Below, in pieces: positions 28,548-39,882 of a DNA stretch of 64,000 nucleotides (positions are counted from its first letter, which is position 1; the number at the start of each line of letters is the position of its first letter). Both the position numbers and the translations under genes were made by a program. This stretch comes from Phormidium tenue FACHB-886 (GTDB lineage Bacteria > Cyanobacteriota > Cyanobacteriia > Elainellales > Elainellaceae). The notes beneath the pieces are model-generated. The model had not been told where the DNA came from, ran no database searches, and saw only the letters and a list, made by a program, of their open reading frames with translations. The stretch spans positions 1-64,000 of the forward strand of contig NZ_JACXWX010000026.1 of the NCBI RefSeq assembly GCF_014764505.1, read 5' to 3'.

Positions 28548-29924
28548 ATGGTTAATCACTTGGATTCCAATGCTTTACCTGCGCTGCAACCTCAAGATTT
28601 TCTACCACCGCTGAGCCATTGGGTCAAGTTTGGGGGACTGTTCATCATCGCCACGATCGGCGTGGCAATTGCCGTTGCCTCCGTCGCAAAGTATCGAGTG
28701 ACTGTGAAAGCCCCTGCAATGATCCGCCCCACCGGGGAACTTCGGCTGGTGCAAGCCGCAACCGAAGGCACCATTGTGAAAGTGAGTGTTGCAGAAAATC
28801 AGTTGGTGCAGCAGGGAGATGTCATTGCTAAACTGGATGACTCACGGCTGCAAACAAAGAAAAGCCAACTGCACAATGGCATTCGTCAAGCGCAGCTCCA
28901 GATTCTTCAGCTGACCGCTCAAATTCGATCGCTGGATAGTCAGATCAGCGCCGAGCGTGACCGCCAAAATCGAGCTGTTGCTTCTTCTGAGGCAGAATGG
29001 CGGCTGCGTCTGCGAGCCTATCAGGATCAACAGGTGATTTCAACCAGCGAAGTAGAAGAAGCAGCGGCTGCTTTAAAGGCAGCGCAGGCAGCGCTAAATT
29101 CCGCGCAAGTGAGAGTGCAGCGCTATCGTCCTGTTGCCGTCACCGGAGCACTGGCTCAGGATCGCTTAGAGGAAGCGGAACTGGATGTTCAGCAACAGGC
29201 GCAGCAGGTAGCAGCTGCCCTTGCCAAGGTGAAGCGAGCGGAAACAGCGCTCAATCCGACGAATGCAGAAGTGGCAGTTGCAGCAGAGCGAATTGCTCAA
29301 GAAAGAGCGGCAGGGGCAGCGAGTTTGGCGACTCTTCAGAAAGAGCGAGAGGCACTGATCCAGCAGCAAATTCAGCTTCAGAATCAGCTAGAGCAGGACA
29401 GGCAAGAACTCAACCAGGTTCAGCTTGAATTAAGCAGAACTACTGTGACAGCGACTGCTGACGGCACGATCGTCAAACTGAATTTGCGAAACGCTGGACA
29501 AACCGTGCAGCTTGGCGAAGAAATTGCCCAAATTGTGCCAACAGACAGCCGTTTAGTCATCAAGGCCCTTGTGGCTGCTCAGGACATTAGCAAAGTCAGC
29601 GTTGGGCAAAAAGCACAGCTCCGCATTTCTGCCTGCCCTTATCCGGATTATGGAACACTGATTGGTTTTGTCAAAACAATTTCCCCGGATGCGATCACGT
29701 CGTCTCGTAGCCAGGGTGCTCAATCTGATGCAGGTGACTCACCCGCGGCTGGAGCCGCTCCATTCTACGAAGTCACCCTTGAACCCGAACGATTAACGCT
29801 AAGTCAGGGTAGCCGTCAGTGCCAGGTACAGGTTGGGCTAGAAGGCAAAATCGACATCATTTCCAAAGAAGATACGGTGTTGCGATCGATGCTGCGAAAA
29901 GCAAGGTTGATGACAGATTCCTAA
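28548..29924 (+). CDS. HlyD-family periplasmic adaptor of the C39 exporter
   Basis: A 458-aa membrane fusion protein. One N-terminal transmembrane helix (about 28-47) is followed by a beta-barrel/lipoyl half (VKAPAMIRPTGELRLVQAA, then GTIVKVSVAENQLVQQGDVI), a long alpha-helical coiled coil (about 100-290, rich in Q, A, E and R), the second lipoyl half (TADGTIVKLNLRNAGQTVQL) and a C-terminal beta-barrel. It lies 46 bp after the exporter with AGAGGA before the ATG, so the three genes form one secretion operon. It should bridge the inner-membrane exporter to an outer-membrane channel encoded elsewhere. Confidence 0.95.
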   Translation: MVNHLDSNALPALQPQDFLPPLSHWVKFGGLFIIATIGVAIAVASVAKYRVTVKAPAMIRPTGELRLVQAATEGTIVKVSVAENQLVQQGDVIAKLDDSRLQTKKSQLHNGIRQAQLQILQLTAQIRSLDSQISAERDRQNRAVASSEAEWRLRLRAYQDQQVISTSEVEEAAAALKAAQAALNSAQVRVQRYRPVAVTGALAQDRLEEAELDVQQQAQQVAAALAKVKRAETALNPTNAEVAVAAERIAQERAAGAASLATLQKEREALIQQQIQLQNQLEQDRQELNQVQLELSRTTVTATADGTIVKLNLRNAGQTVQLGEEIAQIVPTDSRLVIKALVAAQDISKVSVGQKAQLRISACPYPDYGTLIGFVKTISPDAITSSRSQGAQSDAGDSPAAGAAPFYEVTLEPERLTLSQGSRQCQVQVGLEGKIDIISKEDTVLRSMLRKARLMTDS

Positions 29925-32466
<2,542 letters not shown>

Positions 32467-32558
32467 GCGTAACTTCAACCGATTGTCAGTGAACAGAGGT
32501 TGAGGCTATGCAAACCTGCCGAAGTTCTGAACGCGGGTGAAAGCCAAAGACAAACATA

Positions 32559-32601
32559 AGGGCGGCGTTTCAAGACAAGTTGAAACGCCGCCCTAGTTTT
32601 A
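32559..32601 (+). terminator. Terminator after katG
   Basis: A perfect 14-bp stem, 32559-32572 and 32581-32594 (core GGGCGGCGTTTCA and complement), with an 8-nt loop and an AGTTTTAG tail, 93 bp after the katG stop. Confidence 0.88.
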
Positions 32602-32678
32602 GTCCCTAAAATGATCAGAATTAAGTATTTAAATCTCATCTCTTCTTTAGAACTAAACCTTCTCTTTTATTCTTTTTA

Positions 32679-32867
32679 TTAGGCTACTCGAAGTATTGCG
32701 TGTAATTGATTGGCTCGTTCTCTAAACCTTTCTTCTTTCTTCGTTAAAGACGCTACTTTTGTCATGTAGTGCTGTGTCCTCAAAAAGTTCCTCAATTCAT
32801 CATATGCCTGCCAAAAGTCTTGTGCCGATTCCAATGCTCCAAATCCTAGTTCTAGATAATATGGCAC
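32679..32867 (-). pseudogene. Possible gene remnant cut by a REP-like repeat
   Basis: A 62-codon frame reads YLELGFGALESAQDFWQAYD and then a Lys/Glu/Arg-rich helix, KVASLTKKEERFRERANQL. The only available start (GTG at 32867) lies within the left palindrome of the repeat at 32862-32966, so any original 5-prime part would have been displaced by that element. The family is not recognised and the coding status is uncertain. Confidence 0.25.
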
Positions 32868-32966
32868 TACGTGCCTAAATCGAAATTGTTTTTATGTAAA
32901 AGCCCCGCGAAGCGGGGCTTTTACATAAAAACAGTGTCTTGAGGTATAGCGCTACGCGCTATACCT
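32862..32966. repeat. REP-like doublet around an AAAAGCCCC hairpin, copy 2
   Basis: Left palindrome GGCACTACGTGCC (32863-32875), then a perfect 22-bp hairpin (arms 32887-32908 and 32912-32933, GAA loop), then an 11-bp palindrome (32942-32952 and 32956-32966, core TATAGCGCTACGCGCTATA). The arrangement and parts of the sequence match 21201-21300. The hairpin could terminate the desaturase transcript on the minus strand. Confidence 0.78.
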
Positions 32967-33106
32967 TTGCTTAACCTTCGATCTCCACAAACCAGATTTT
33001 GCTACCTTACTCTGACGTCGGCGGTTTTATTCTCGATCCTTACCATCAACCAGTTTTTGCGACACAATTCTAGGGCGGACTGTGATACAAACTGTTGCTT
33101 TGTAGA

Positions 33107-34249
33107 TCAGTCAAGCAGTGTGTTTGTAGAAGAAAGAGGACAGGGGACGACTTTTGTTCCTGAGTAATCTATAAAAGTATTTGCATCCTTATAATGTCGG
33201 GGTGTCTGCAACATGAAACGCCAAGCTTTTCCAGCATCTAGCAAATTGAACCGATCGAAATATTGAGTTTTCAATAATTCTTGAACGGCTGGATAGTAGT
33301 CTGAGTTTATCCCTGGAAAGATATGGTGCTCTGTATGGTATGAAAAGTTGAGATGCAGCAGATCAAATAACTTAGGAACCCGAAGTGAAATGCTATTGAT
33401 CAATGGATCATTAATAGTTGTCATCCGACACAACATATGGTTGGTATAGATATAAAACATGATCCCACTGTAACCAATCCAAATGGGTAGAAAGTAGCTG
33501 AGTAGAAGTTTTACAGGATGAAACCCTAAGTAGCTTAAAATGCTCAAGTGAATTCCCAAGATGATAATGAACTCAAGCGCAATCGCCTTGCGTTCTTTTG
33601 GGCTTACCTTAAATGGGGTCACAGGATATTTAGTTAAACCGTTATTGAACAACAGCACTGAGCTTAGATTGCGAAACGTATGAACGCCCCAAGCATGTCC
33701 TGTTCCAACAACCAACCAGAATGGATGAACTTCTGCTGACGGGACAAAGAGATTTTGAATCCATTTGCCCCAACTCTCAGGTTGTTCATACAGATAGTTA
33801 CGGTCTGGATCGTGCAGCGAGTTCGTTTTGGTGTGATGCTCTCGGTTATGAACCGCTTTCCAAAAAGTTGGTGGAGTCCATAACATTGTCAGCCCTAATA
33901 AACTAATTGCTCGCCTCAAGAATGGATTTTTAATCATCCGGCTATGCAGCAAATCGTGAGTGCTAAACAGCAGAACGATAACACTATTTCCCATTACCAA
34001 AGTGAGTGGCAGATAGAGCCACAAGAAATACCAGTTCCACTGAGTTAGGCGATCGGCAATTCCCCATCCCAGGATCAAGATTGCTACGTTGATCAACAAA
34101 ATCCAGACCTTGTTGCGATCAGGAAGAAATGCTTCTGAAGGCAGTAAGGGACGCAATTGCTTGGCATATTCTGCTTGCGTAATCCAGCGTTCACCAGGGG
34201 TGAGGTTCATAAATTTTTGTAAGTTTGCTTTGACGTAACGTTGAAACAA
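33107..34249 (-). CDS. Membrane fatty acid desaturase
   Basis: A 380-aa integral membrane di-iron desaturase. Three histidine boxes are present: HDLLH (98-102), HNREHH (134-139) and HTEHH (305-309). Hydrophobic segments surround them (about 48-65, 75-96, 225-275). The enzyme should insert a double bond into a membrane-lipid acyl chain or hydroxylate a related substrate; position specificity cannot be read. It is transcribed divergently from a CFA-synthase-like methyltransferase, with 88 bp between the starts, suggesting joint control and sequential action on the same lipid. Confidence 0.92.
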   Translation of the reverse strand: MFQRYVKANLQKFMNLTPGERWITQAEYAKQLRPLLPSEAFLPDRNKVWILLINVAILILGWGIADRLTQWNWYFLWLYLPLTLVMGNSVIVLLFSTHDLLHSRMIKNPFLRRAISLLGLTMLWTPPTFWKAVHNREHHTKTNSLHDPDRNYLYEQPESWGKWIQNLFVPSAEVHPFWLVVGTGHAWGVHTFRNLSSVLLFNNGLTKYPVTPFKVSPKERKAIALEFIIILGIHLSILSYLGFHPVKLLLSYFLPIWIGYSGIMFYIYTNHMLCRMTTINDPLINSISLRVPKLFDLLHLNFSYHTEHHIFPGINSDYYPAVQELLKTQYFDRFNLLDAGKAWRFMLQTPRHYKDANTFIDYSGTKVVPCPLSSTNTLLD

Positions 34250-34337
34250 GTCTTGAATAAGCTTAAGGAGCCTTAGAAACCATTTTCCCCGTGCATGTTA
34301 ATAGAATTCATCAGAGGATTACTGGAGGCTAATTTCC

Positions 34338-35477
34338 ATGACATCCATATCCACTGGACAAGAGATTCAACGCTACATTCCGGTCATTGGTGATATTACG
34401 GCTAAAAGCCCCTTAGCGTATAAAGCAACTCGTGGGGTCGTCGAAGTTGTAAACAGGGTGCAGATGGCGATCGCCGAGTCCTACATCAACGGGCTAGAGG
34501 TGCCTGATTCAGTTTTGCGATCGCTGTTTGATACCTGCATGCCGATCTTTTTCAAGTATTTTCCATCTCTTCTGGCTCCATACGAATGGGTTTTAAAGGA
34601 AACTGACCATGTGGCGGAAGGTTCTCAGGAATTGATGAAGCTTCAGTATGATTTACCACAAGGCATGTTGAATCGGATGTTGGGCGATGGGCCACTCATC
34701 TACCCAAAATACAGCATGGGATTGTGGGAAAAAGGGGCTGTCGATCTTGAGCAGTCTCAAATGCACATGATTGAGGACATTATTGAAAAACTTGAGATCC
34801 AAGATGGTGACAACATTTTAGATTTTGGCTGTGGTTGGGGTTGTATTCCAAACTATATCCTGTCTAGGTTTCCAAATGTTAGATTTACAGGATTGAACCT
34901 TAGCCATGAGCAATGTGAATACATGCGGCAAAAAATGCAAGACCCTCAGAGCTACCTGAGTTCAGGTCGTTTCACGCTGATGGAAGGAGATCTCAACGCT
35001 GCCCAGTTTGAGGAAAAGTTTGACAAGATTCTCTCCGTTGGTGTCTTTTGTCATGTAGGAAATCTAACTAACGCTTTTAGAAAGCTGGCTTCATTCTTAA
35101 AGGCAGACGGTAAGTTTTTTCTACATATTATTACAGTTCGCACTCCAAACAACATCTCTAGCGTTTACACCCATAAATATATTTTTCCTCATGGTCGTTA
35201 CTGGAGTTTTGATGCTGTTCCTGGCTACAACAAAGACCTTAAGACGGTCAGCCGCTGGTATCTCAATGGCATGAACTACTCTAAAACCTTTGCAACCTGG
35301 CTGAAAAACTTTGATGATGCCTACGACGAGGTCAAGAACCTGAACTATGGTATCGATCCTGCTAGGTTTCGACGCATCTGGCGATTCTATCTGATCTGGT
35401 TTGTTTCCAACTTTGCTAGCTGCAATGGCGAGATTAACGGCAACGGTCAGTTTCTCATGGTTCATACCGATCGGTAG
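34338..35477 (+). CDS. Cyclopropane-fatty-acid-synthase-like SAM methyltransferase
   Basis: A 379-aa protein of the mycolic acid cyclopropane synthase/CFA synthase type. A helical N-terminus (about 1-110) is followed by YSMGLWEKGAVDLEQSQ, the SAM-binding loop ILDFGCGWGC (about 157-167), LNLSHEQCEYMRQKM and FDKILSVGVFCHVGN. The C-terminal part (WRFYLIWFVSNFASC) is hydrophobic and aromatic, fitting a lipid substrate. Family members either add a methylene bridge or a methyl group to an unsaturated acyl chain or methylate amines; the closest named relatives include plant coclaurine-type N-methyltransferases, so the chemistry is open. The divergent desaturase neighbour favours an unsaturated lipid. 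Confidence 0.85.
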   Translation: MTSISTGQEIQRYIPVIGDITAKSPLAYKATRGVVEVVNRVQMAIAESYINGLEVPDSVLRSLFDTCMPIFFKYFPSLLAPYEWVLKETDHVAEGSQELMKLQYDLPQGMLNRMLGDGPLIYPKYSMGLWEKGAVDLEQSQMHMIEDIIEKLEIQDGDNILDFGCGWGCIPNYILSRFPNVRFTGLNLSHEQCEYMRQKMQDPQSYLSSGRFTLMEGDLNAAQFEEKFDKILSVGVFCHVGNLTNAFRKLASFLKADGKFFLHIITVRTPNNISSVYTHKYIFPHGRYWSFDAVPGYNKDLKTVSRWYLNGMNYSKTFATWLKNFDDAYDEVKNLNYGIDPARFRRIWRFYLIWFVSNFASCNGEINGNGQFLMVHTDR

Positions 35478-35863
35478 ATATGAGCAGTGAACAAAGTAAA
35501 CATTAGTCGTATTGAGCAGGACAGCCCTCTTTTTGCAAAATCTTGACGGCTAAAAGATTCCCAAGGAGAAGCCTCTGCTAGAGTGCCAGTAGAAGAGATC
35601 GAAGTGTAGATTTCTAGCTGAGCTTCTGGTGGTGTTCTAAACAGAGGTTTCTCTCCTAAAAACACGCGCTCAAGATATTAGTTTAAAGTATTTGTGATCC
35701 GCGCAATCTCAATTCTGTAAGTGTCATTGATGTACGATTGGTGCAGTCGATCGGCAAGAGACCTATAACAAAAGATCTGTAATCTGAGCCATTGTAACGA
35801 ACGATGTAAAGAAGTTTTAAACACCGTTTGGATAGAGACGTCCAGTTTCTTTCGTTCTCGTCT
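35478..35863. other. Intergenic region, nothing recognised
   Basis: No gene, repeat or terminator could be supported. A minus-strand frame at 35683-35925 overlaps the zinc-ribbon gene and has no family pattern. Confidence 0.5.
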
Positions 35864-36007
35864 TTAAACGGATATGTCTCGATAGCAATGTCTACAGCGC
35901 CAGTAAATTTGTCCTGAGCGCACATGACGGAGCAATACGTCTGTACAAAAAGGGCAGGTATGTCTACTGAGCATCGCTCGGTTCACTGTTATAGATGTTG
36001 TAGGCAT
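35864..36007 (-). CDS. Small zinc-ribbon protein (CPFC...CRHC)
   Basis: About 47 aa. Two CxxC knuckles, CPFC and CRHC, are separated by TDVLLRHVRSGQIYWR, a pattern I recognise from short cyanobacterial proteins with LLRHVR...YWxCxxC. Four cysteines probably bind one zinc. Start is uncertain: ATG at 36007 is used; ATG at 35974 would give 36 aa that still contain the whole ribbon, and a longer frame reaches 36067. Function unknown; a nucleic-acid or protein contact role is typical of ribbons. Confidence 0.6.
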   Translation of the reverse strand: MPTTSITVNRAMLSRHTCPFCTDVLLRHVRSGQIYWRCRHCYRDISV

Positions 36008-36107
36008 CTTCAATCGGCTGCAGCCCAGTTGATCACGATGAGCTGTGAATCTATTTGATACGTGCATCTAATGTTAATGAAGCTTCCATCTGAATGATTC
36101 TAAATTG

Positions 36108-36551
36108 CTATAGCGAAGTATTACCTTTCTCAATTTCCTGTTTGAGCCGCCATAAATCTTCGTAAAGCTGTTGATCAGGTGATTCACCAAAAAATGTGGC
36201 AATTACTGCTCCTGCCATTCCACCAGGCGGGCTATACTCCATCGTGACTTTGACTTCAGTGCCGACTTCATACTCCGAATTGTAAAAGCTGACGCAGCCT
36301 TGATTAGGAATATAAGCATCCGGGAGCGATCGCCAGCAAATCAGCTCATTCTCTCGGTCATCTGTGATTTCAGCATCCCACTCAACATGATTGCCTAATG
36401 GTGCCTTTGTAATCCAGTGGGAGCGCTGTTGATCTAGAACCTGAACGGACTTCAGGTGATTCATGAAGCGCGGCAGATTTTCAAAATTGCGCCAAAAACG
36501 GTAGAGTTCTTCGGGCGAGCGGTTAATCCGAATACTGCGTTCTACATCCAT
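36108..36551 (-). CDS. SRPBCC-family (polyketide cyclase/dehydrase-like) protein
   Basis: A 147-aa START/Bet v1-like protein. It begins DVERSIRINRSPEELYRFWR, then NFENLPRFMNHLKSVQVLD, WDAEITDDRENELICWRS and EVGTEVKVTMEYSPPGG, the standard strand order of the SRPBCC cup with a long C-terminal helix (YEDLWRLKQEIEKG). Such proteins bind hydrophobic ligands; in cyanobacteria similar ones are stand-alone stress-type genes. No partner gene is evident. Confidence 0.88.
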   Translation of the reverse strand: MDVERSIRINRSPEELYRFWRNFENLPRFMNHLKSVQVLDQQRSHWITKAPLGNHVEWDAEITDDRENELICWRSLPDAYIPNQGCVSFYNSEYEVGTEVKVTMEYSPPGGMAGAVIATFFGESPDQQLYEDLWRLKQEIEKGNTSL

Positions 36552-36915
36552 TGGTCTTTACCTTATCTTGATAATAATAAGTATGTCAGTTCGCAGTTAA
36601 AGATCGTATCTGACTAAATATTCAACTTGTGTATAACTTCTACAAGCGCTGGTAAAACATCGAAAAGCTGTAGAAATGCTTTACTTCCCTACCTAGCAAG
36701 AGACAAACCATCTTTAACGTTTTCTACTAACTGGACTTTAGACTAAAAGCAATAGTGGGAAGCAACAAAAGAGCAGCCAGTGTAAGAAACTAGCTGCTCC
36801 TGTCCATTTTGAGAAAAGAACCATATTGCCTGTGATAGGCTGATGCGTTTGGCCTTCTAATCGCTGTTTCTAATATCTAGAACTGGCGCTCTTTTTCTAG
36901 ATCAAGTTTATCCTG
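36552..36915. other. Intergenic region after the apcA-like operon
   Basis: No gene. It carries the operon terminator at 36771-36799 (minus strand) and otherwise A/T-rich sequence upstream of the SRPBCC gene. Confidence 0.6.
36757..36799 (-). terminator. Terminator of the nblA-hlip-ftsH-apcA-like operon
   Basis: GAGCAGC (36771-36777) and its complement (36793-36799) form a 7-bp stem with a 15-nt loop; on the minus strand it is followed by a T-rich run (TTTTGTTGCTT). It lies 117 bp beyond the apcA-like stop. Confidence 0.65.
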
Positions 36916-37401
36916 TTACTGAAATGCTGAAATCAGATAGTCGAAGTAGGCTCCGACCTCCCTGGCATCTTCGGTATCCATCATCGTAGAGGTAATGTTT
37001 TTCATCGCCCGAATACCTTCAGCAACAGACTCAAGAGGAGTACCAAGAGAACGGTACATTTCGCGAGCGCCCACAACTCCGATCTCCTGAATGGATGTCA
37101 TCTCGCCAGCTGCCACACCGTAAGTGACTAAGCGCAGGTAGTAATCTAAGTCCCGCAAGCAAGTTGCCGTCATGTCCTCACCGTAGGCATTGCCACCTGG
37201 AGAAACGAGATTGGGGCGCTTCTGGAATAATTGCCCTCCAGCTTGCTTCACAATGCGCTCTCGGCTGCCGGTTAAGGCTTGCACCAGACGCACACGCCGC
37301 TCGCCGCTCTGAGCAAATTGCTTGATCTGCTCCAATTCTCCCGGTGTAGGATAGCGAACCTCGGCATCTGCATTCACAATCATTTTTGTGACAATACTCA
37401 T
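36916..37401 (-). CDS. Allophycocyanin alpha-subunit paralogue (ApcA/ApcD-like)
   Basis: A 161-aa phycobiliprotein. It keeps the allophycocyanin alpha pattern: [50 protein letters not shown] and [15 protein letters not shown]81 is the phycocyanobilin attachment site and N71 the usual conserved Asn. It differs from the standard core ApcA in many positions ([18 protein letters not shown], end FDYLISAFQ) and has no beta-subunit gene beside it, so it is a specialised paralogue, for example a terminal-emitter-like or stress-specific subunit. It starts 14 bp after ftsH with AGGAG before the ATG and is the last gene of the nblA-hlip-ftsH set. Confidence 0.92.
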   Translation of the reverse strand: MSIVTKMIVNADAEVRYPTPGELEQIKQFAQSGERRVRLVQALTGSRERIVKQAGGQLFQKRPNLVSPGGNAYGEDMTATCLRDLDYYLRLVTYGVAAGEMTSIQEIGVVGAREMYRSLGTPLESVAEGIRAMKNITSTMMDTEDAREVGAYFDYLISAFQ

Positions 37402-37415
37402 TATTGGGCTCCTGA

Positions 37416-39290
37416 TTAATTAAAGTTCGCATGATTCGCGGCTTGAACCTGCTTCAATAAGCTGTGCAGTTCTTCACCTTCGATCGATTCGGTCTCTAAA
37501 AGCTGCATAGCGAGCGTTTCGAGTAACTCTCGGTTGTGCTTAAGTGTATTCAATGCCTCGCTATGAGCAGTTTCTACAATTTCCTTCACCTCTTGATCGA
37601 TCGCGTTTGCCGTTTCTTCGCTCACCATGCGACGGGGATTGGACATGCCGTCATTCAAAAACACCGGTTGCTGTCCCTGCTGATACGCCAGTGGTCCTAA
37701 AACTTTGCTCATGCCGTAGCTCGTTACCATCTGTTCTGCCAGATCGGTGGCGCGTTGCAAATCATTGGCTGCTCCAGTCGTGATGCTGCCAAACACAATC
37801 TCTTCGGCAGAGCGTCCACCCAGCAGCGTAGCGATCTGTCCCCGCAGTTCTGCTTCGTCCATGAGGAATCGATCTTCCGTCGGTAGCTGCAGCGTATAGC
37901 CTAGTGCTGCCATACCCCGGGGAATGATGGAAATTTTTTCAACTCGTCCACTGTTGTTCAGCAGTGAGCCAACCAGCGCATGACCGACTTCGTGATAGGC
38001 TACGATCTTTTTTTCCTTGTCGTTCATCACCCGGCTTTTCTTTTCCAGTCCAGCCACCACTCGCTCGATCGCTTCTGCAAAATCCTCCTGAGCCACCATT
38101 TGCCGTAGATTACGGGCTGCTAATAGAGCCGCTTCATTCACCAGGTTAGCCAAATCTGCTCCGGCAAAACCCGGCGTACGCGTGGCAACTGCCCGCAGAT
38201 TTACATCCTCACCCAACTTCACCTTTTGAGCATGAATGTTGAGAATCGCCTCTCGATCAGATAAATCAGGGCGATCGACCAGCACTTGTCGATCAAATCG
38301 GCCCGGACGCAAGAGGGCAGGATCGAGTATTTCCGGGCGATTAGTAGCTGCCAATACGATGACGGTTGCCTCACCTGCAGCAAATCCATCCATTTCTGCT
38401 AGCAACTGGTTGAGTGTCTGTTCGCGTTCGTCATTGCCGCCGTAAAATGCACCGCTGCTACGAGACTTGCCGATCGCATCCAACTCATCGATGAATACGA
38501 TACAGGGAGCCTGTTTCTTGGCTTGCTCAAACAGATCACGCACCCGTGAAGACCCGACACCCACAAACATTTCCACAAACTCAGAACCAGAGATGCTGAA
38601 GAATGGCACACCGGCCTCACCAGCCACTGCTTTCGCTAGTAAAGTTTTACCCGTTCCTGGCGGTCCTACCAGCAGCACCCCCTTGGGAATTCGCGCCCCA
38701 ATCTGGGTGTAGCGCCCTGGCAGCTTGAGGAAATCTACAATCTCAACTAACTCTGCCTTCGCTTCGTCCACCCCTGCGACATCAGCAAACGTAATTTTGG
38801 CAGTTTCTTCTTCCACATACACTTTAGCTTTGCTCTTGCCGATTGAAAGCATGCCCTGCTGACCGCCACCCCGTCTGGCAAAAATCTGCCAGATGGCCAC
38901 AAAAATCAGGGGAGGAATCACCCAACCGAGCAGACTTGTTATCCAACGATTTTTGGGGGGAGGAGCAGCCGCAAATTCAATACCCTTCTCTTCCAACAAA
39001 CTAGGTAAGGTTAAATCAAAAATGGGGGTGGTGGAAAACACCGTCCCGACTTCAGTTTCAACGTCATTCGTGCCAGGTTTTAACTGAAATCGAATTTGAT
39101 TTTGACCCACTTCTACCCGATCGACTTCCCCCGCCTGCACCTGGTGAATGAACAAGCTGTAGGGCACTCCAGGAATTTGGGGTCTAAGGAACAGCGGCAC
39201 AATGAAGTTTGCTATCAGGAATAATCCTGACAACACCAAAAGAACATTGCTAAACCGACGGGGAGAAGACGGTTTTTCTTTAATTGGCAT
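37416..39290 (-). CDS. ftsH: ATP-dependent zinc metalloprotease FtsH
   Basis: A 624-aa membrane AAA protease. Transmembrane helices at about 14-34 and 119-137 flank a lumenal domain. The AAA module has Walker A GPPGTGKT (209-216), Walker B IVFIDE (264-269) and the second-region-of-homology Arg finger segment ([17 protein letters not shown]). The zinc protease site is HEVGH (433-437), with the third ligand Asp in [13 protein letters not shown]. Length fits cyanobacterial FtsH. These enzymes remove damaged thylakoid proteins such as D1. Here it lies between the Hlip and apcA-like genes, 14 bp from the latter, suggesting a role in turnover or remodelling of pigment complexes. Confidence 0.97.
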   Translation of the reverse strand: MPIKEKPSSPRRFSNVLLVLSGLFLIANFIVPLFLRPQIPGVPYSLFIHQVQAGEVDRVEVGQNQIRFQLKPGTNDVETEVGTVFSTTPIFDLTLPSLLEEKGIEFAAAPPPKNRWITSLLGWVIPPLIFVAIWQIFARRGGGQQGMLSIGKSKAKVYVEEETAKITFADVAGVDEAKAELVEIVDFLKLPGRYTQIGARIPKGVLLVGPPGTGKTLLAKAVAGEAGVPFFSISGSEFVEMFVGVGSSRVRDLFEQAKKQAPCIVFIDELDAIGKSRSSGAFYGGNDEREQTLNQLLAEMDGFAAGEATVIVLAATNRPEILDPALLRPGRFDRQVLVDRPDLSDREAILNIHAQKVKLGEDVNLRAVATRTPGFAGADLANLVNEAALLAARNLRQMVAQEDFAEAIERVVAGLEKKSRVMNDKEKKIVAYHEVGHALVGSLLNNSGRVEKISIIPRGMAALGYTLQLPTEDRFLMDEAELRGQIATLLGGRSAEEIVFGSITTGAANDLQRATDLAEQMVTSYGMSKVLGPLAYQQGQQPVFLNDGMSNPRRMVSEETANAIDQEVKEIVETAHSEALNTLKHNRELLETLAMQLLETESIEGEELHSLLKQVQAANHANFN

Positions 39291-39440
39291 GAATAATCCT
39301 GACTTTTTAGTTTCAAATATTGAGTTGCATTTGTCTACAGGAATGAATTTGATTAATTTTCCTATAGCGTGACAGGTTGATGCTGTAATTCTGGAGTGAT
39401 TTGATTAACTACGATAAGAAAAGTAATACGTTAATCTAAA

Positions 39441-39608
39441 TCAGAAGTGTAAAAAGCCTTGATTAAACAACAATTCAACCAGGATGGCAGATACAAACCC
39501 AATCATCGCCAAGCGACCGTTCCAAATTTCAGCTTGTGGGGTAAAGCCCCAACGCCAAGCGTTACGATCGTCAGTCGGTGAAGGGGTAGTGTTTTGGATG
39601 CGGGACAT
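39441..39608 (-). CDS. High-light-inducible protein (one-helix Hlip/Scp)
   Basis: A 55-aa protein too short for most gene finders. It starts [20 protein letters not shown] and has the chlorophyll-binding helix with E27, N30 and R32 in [20 protein letters not shown], the LHC-family ExxNxRxAMxGF motif. Hlips bind chlorophyll and carotenoid and quench excess energy during photosystem assembly and repair. GGAG lies about 11 bases before the ATG. It is between nblA (62 bp away) and ftsH (150 bp away), same strand. Confidence 0.95.
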   Translation of the reverse strand: MSRIQNTTPSPTDDRNAWRWGFTPQAEIWNGRLAMIGFVSAILVELLFNQGFLHF

Positions 39609-39670
39609 TGTAGTAACTCCAGATTTGAATAGCTGGTTTAATTAGGCAAAATAGAAATCGCTTTCCAGTT

Positions 39671-39868
39671 CTATGCCGAAGGGAAGTCTGAATCTAATTT
39701 CCATTCGTGCTTCAAGATCTCTTGATACATTTTCTCTCGAACCATCATGTGCCGATTTTGTAAGATCAACAATTCTTGAGCCTGTTCACGGGACATTTGC
39801 TGCACTTGATCATTAAATGATCTAAGGCTAAATTCTTGCTCCAGTGTAAGTTCGATTGCTTGATCCAT
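39671..39868 (-). CDS. nblA: NblA phycobilisome degradation protein
   Basis: A 65-aa helical protein with the NblA family pattern: IELTLEQEFSLRSFNDQVQQ, MSREQAQELLILQNRHMMVR and a C-terminal KHEWKLD. NblA dimers insert into phycobilisomes and deliver phycobiliproteins to an AAA protease, classically ClpC, during nutrient starvation. GGAG precedes the ATG, and a 12-bp palindrome lies just upstream. It is the first gene of the set nblA-hlip-ftsH-apcA-like. Confidence 0.95.
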   Translation of the reverse strand: MDQAIELTLEQEFSLRSFNDQVQQMSREQAQELLILQNRHMMVREKMYQEILKHEWKLDSDFPSA

Positions 39869-39882
39869 AATTATCTCCGTGT

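Noticed and set aside
36916..39868. Far-red-light (FaRLiP) or low-light antenna cluster
   Set aside because: No rfpA/B/C-like, chlF, psbA or apcB/apcE-type genes are present; only one ApcA-like subunit with degradation-type genes.
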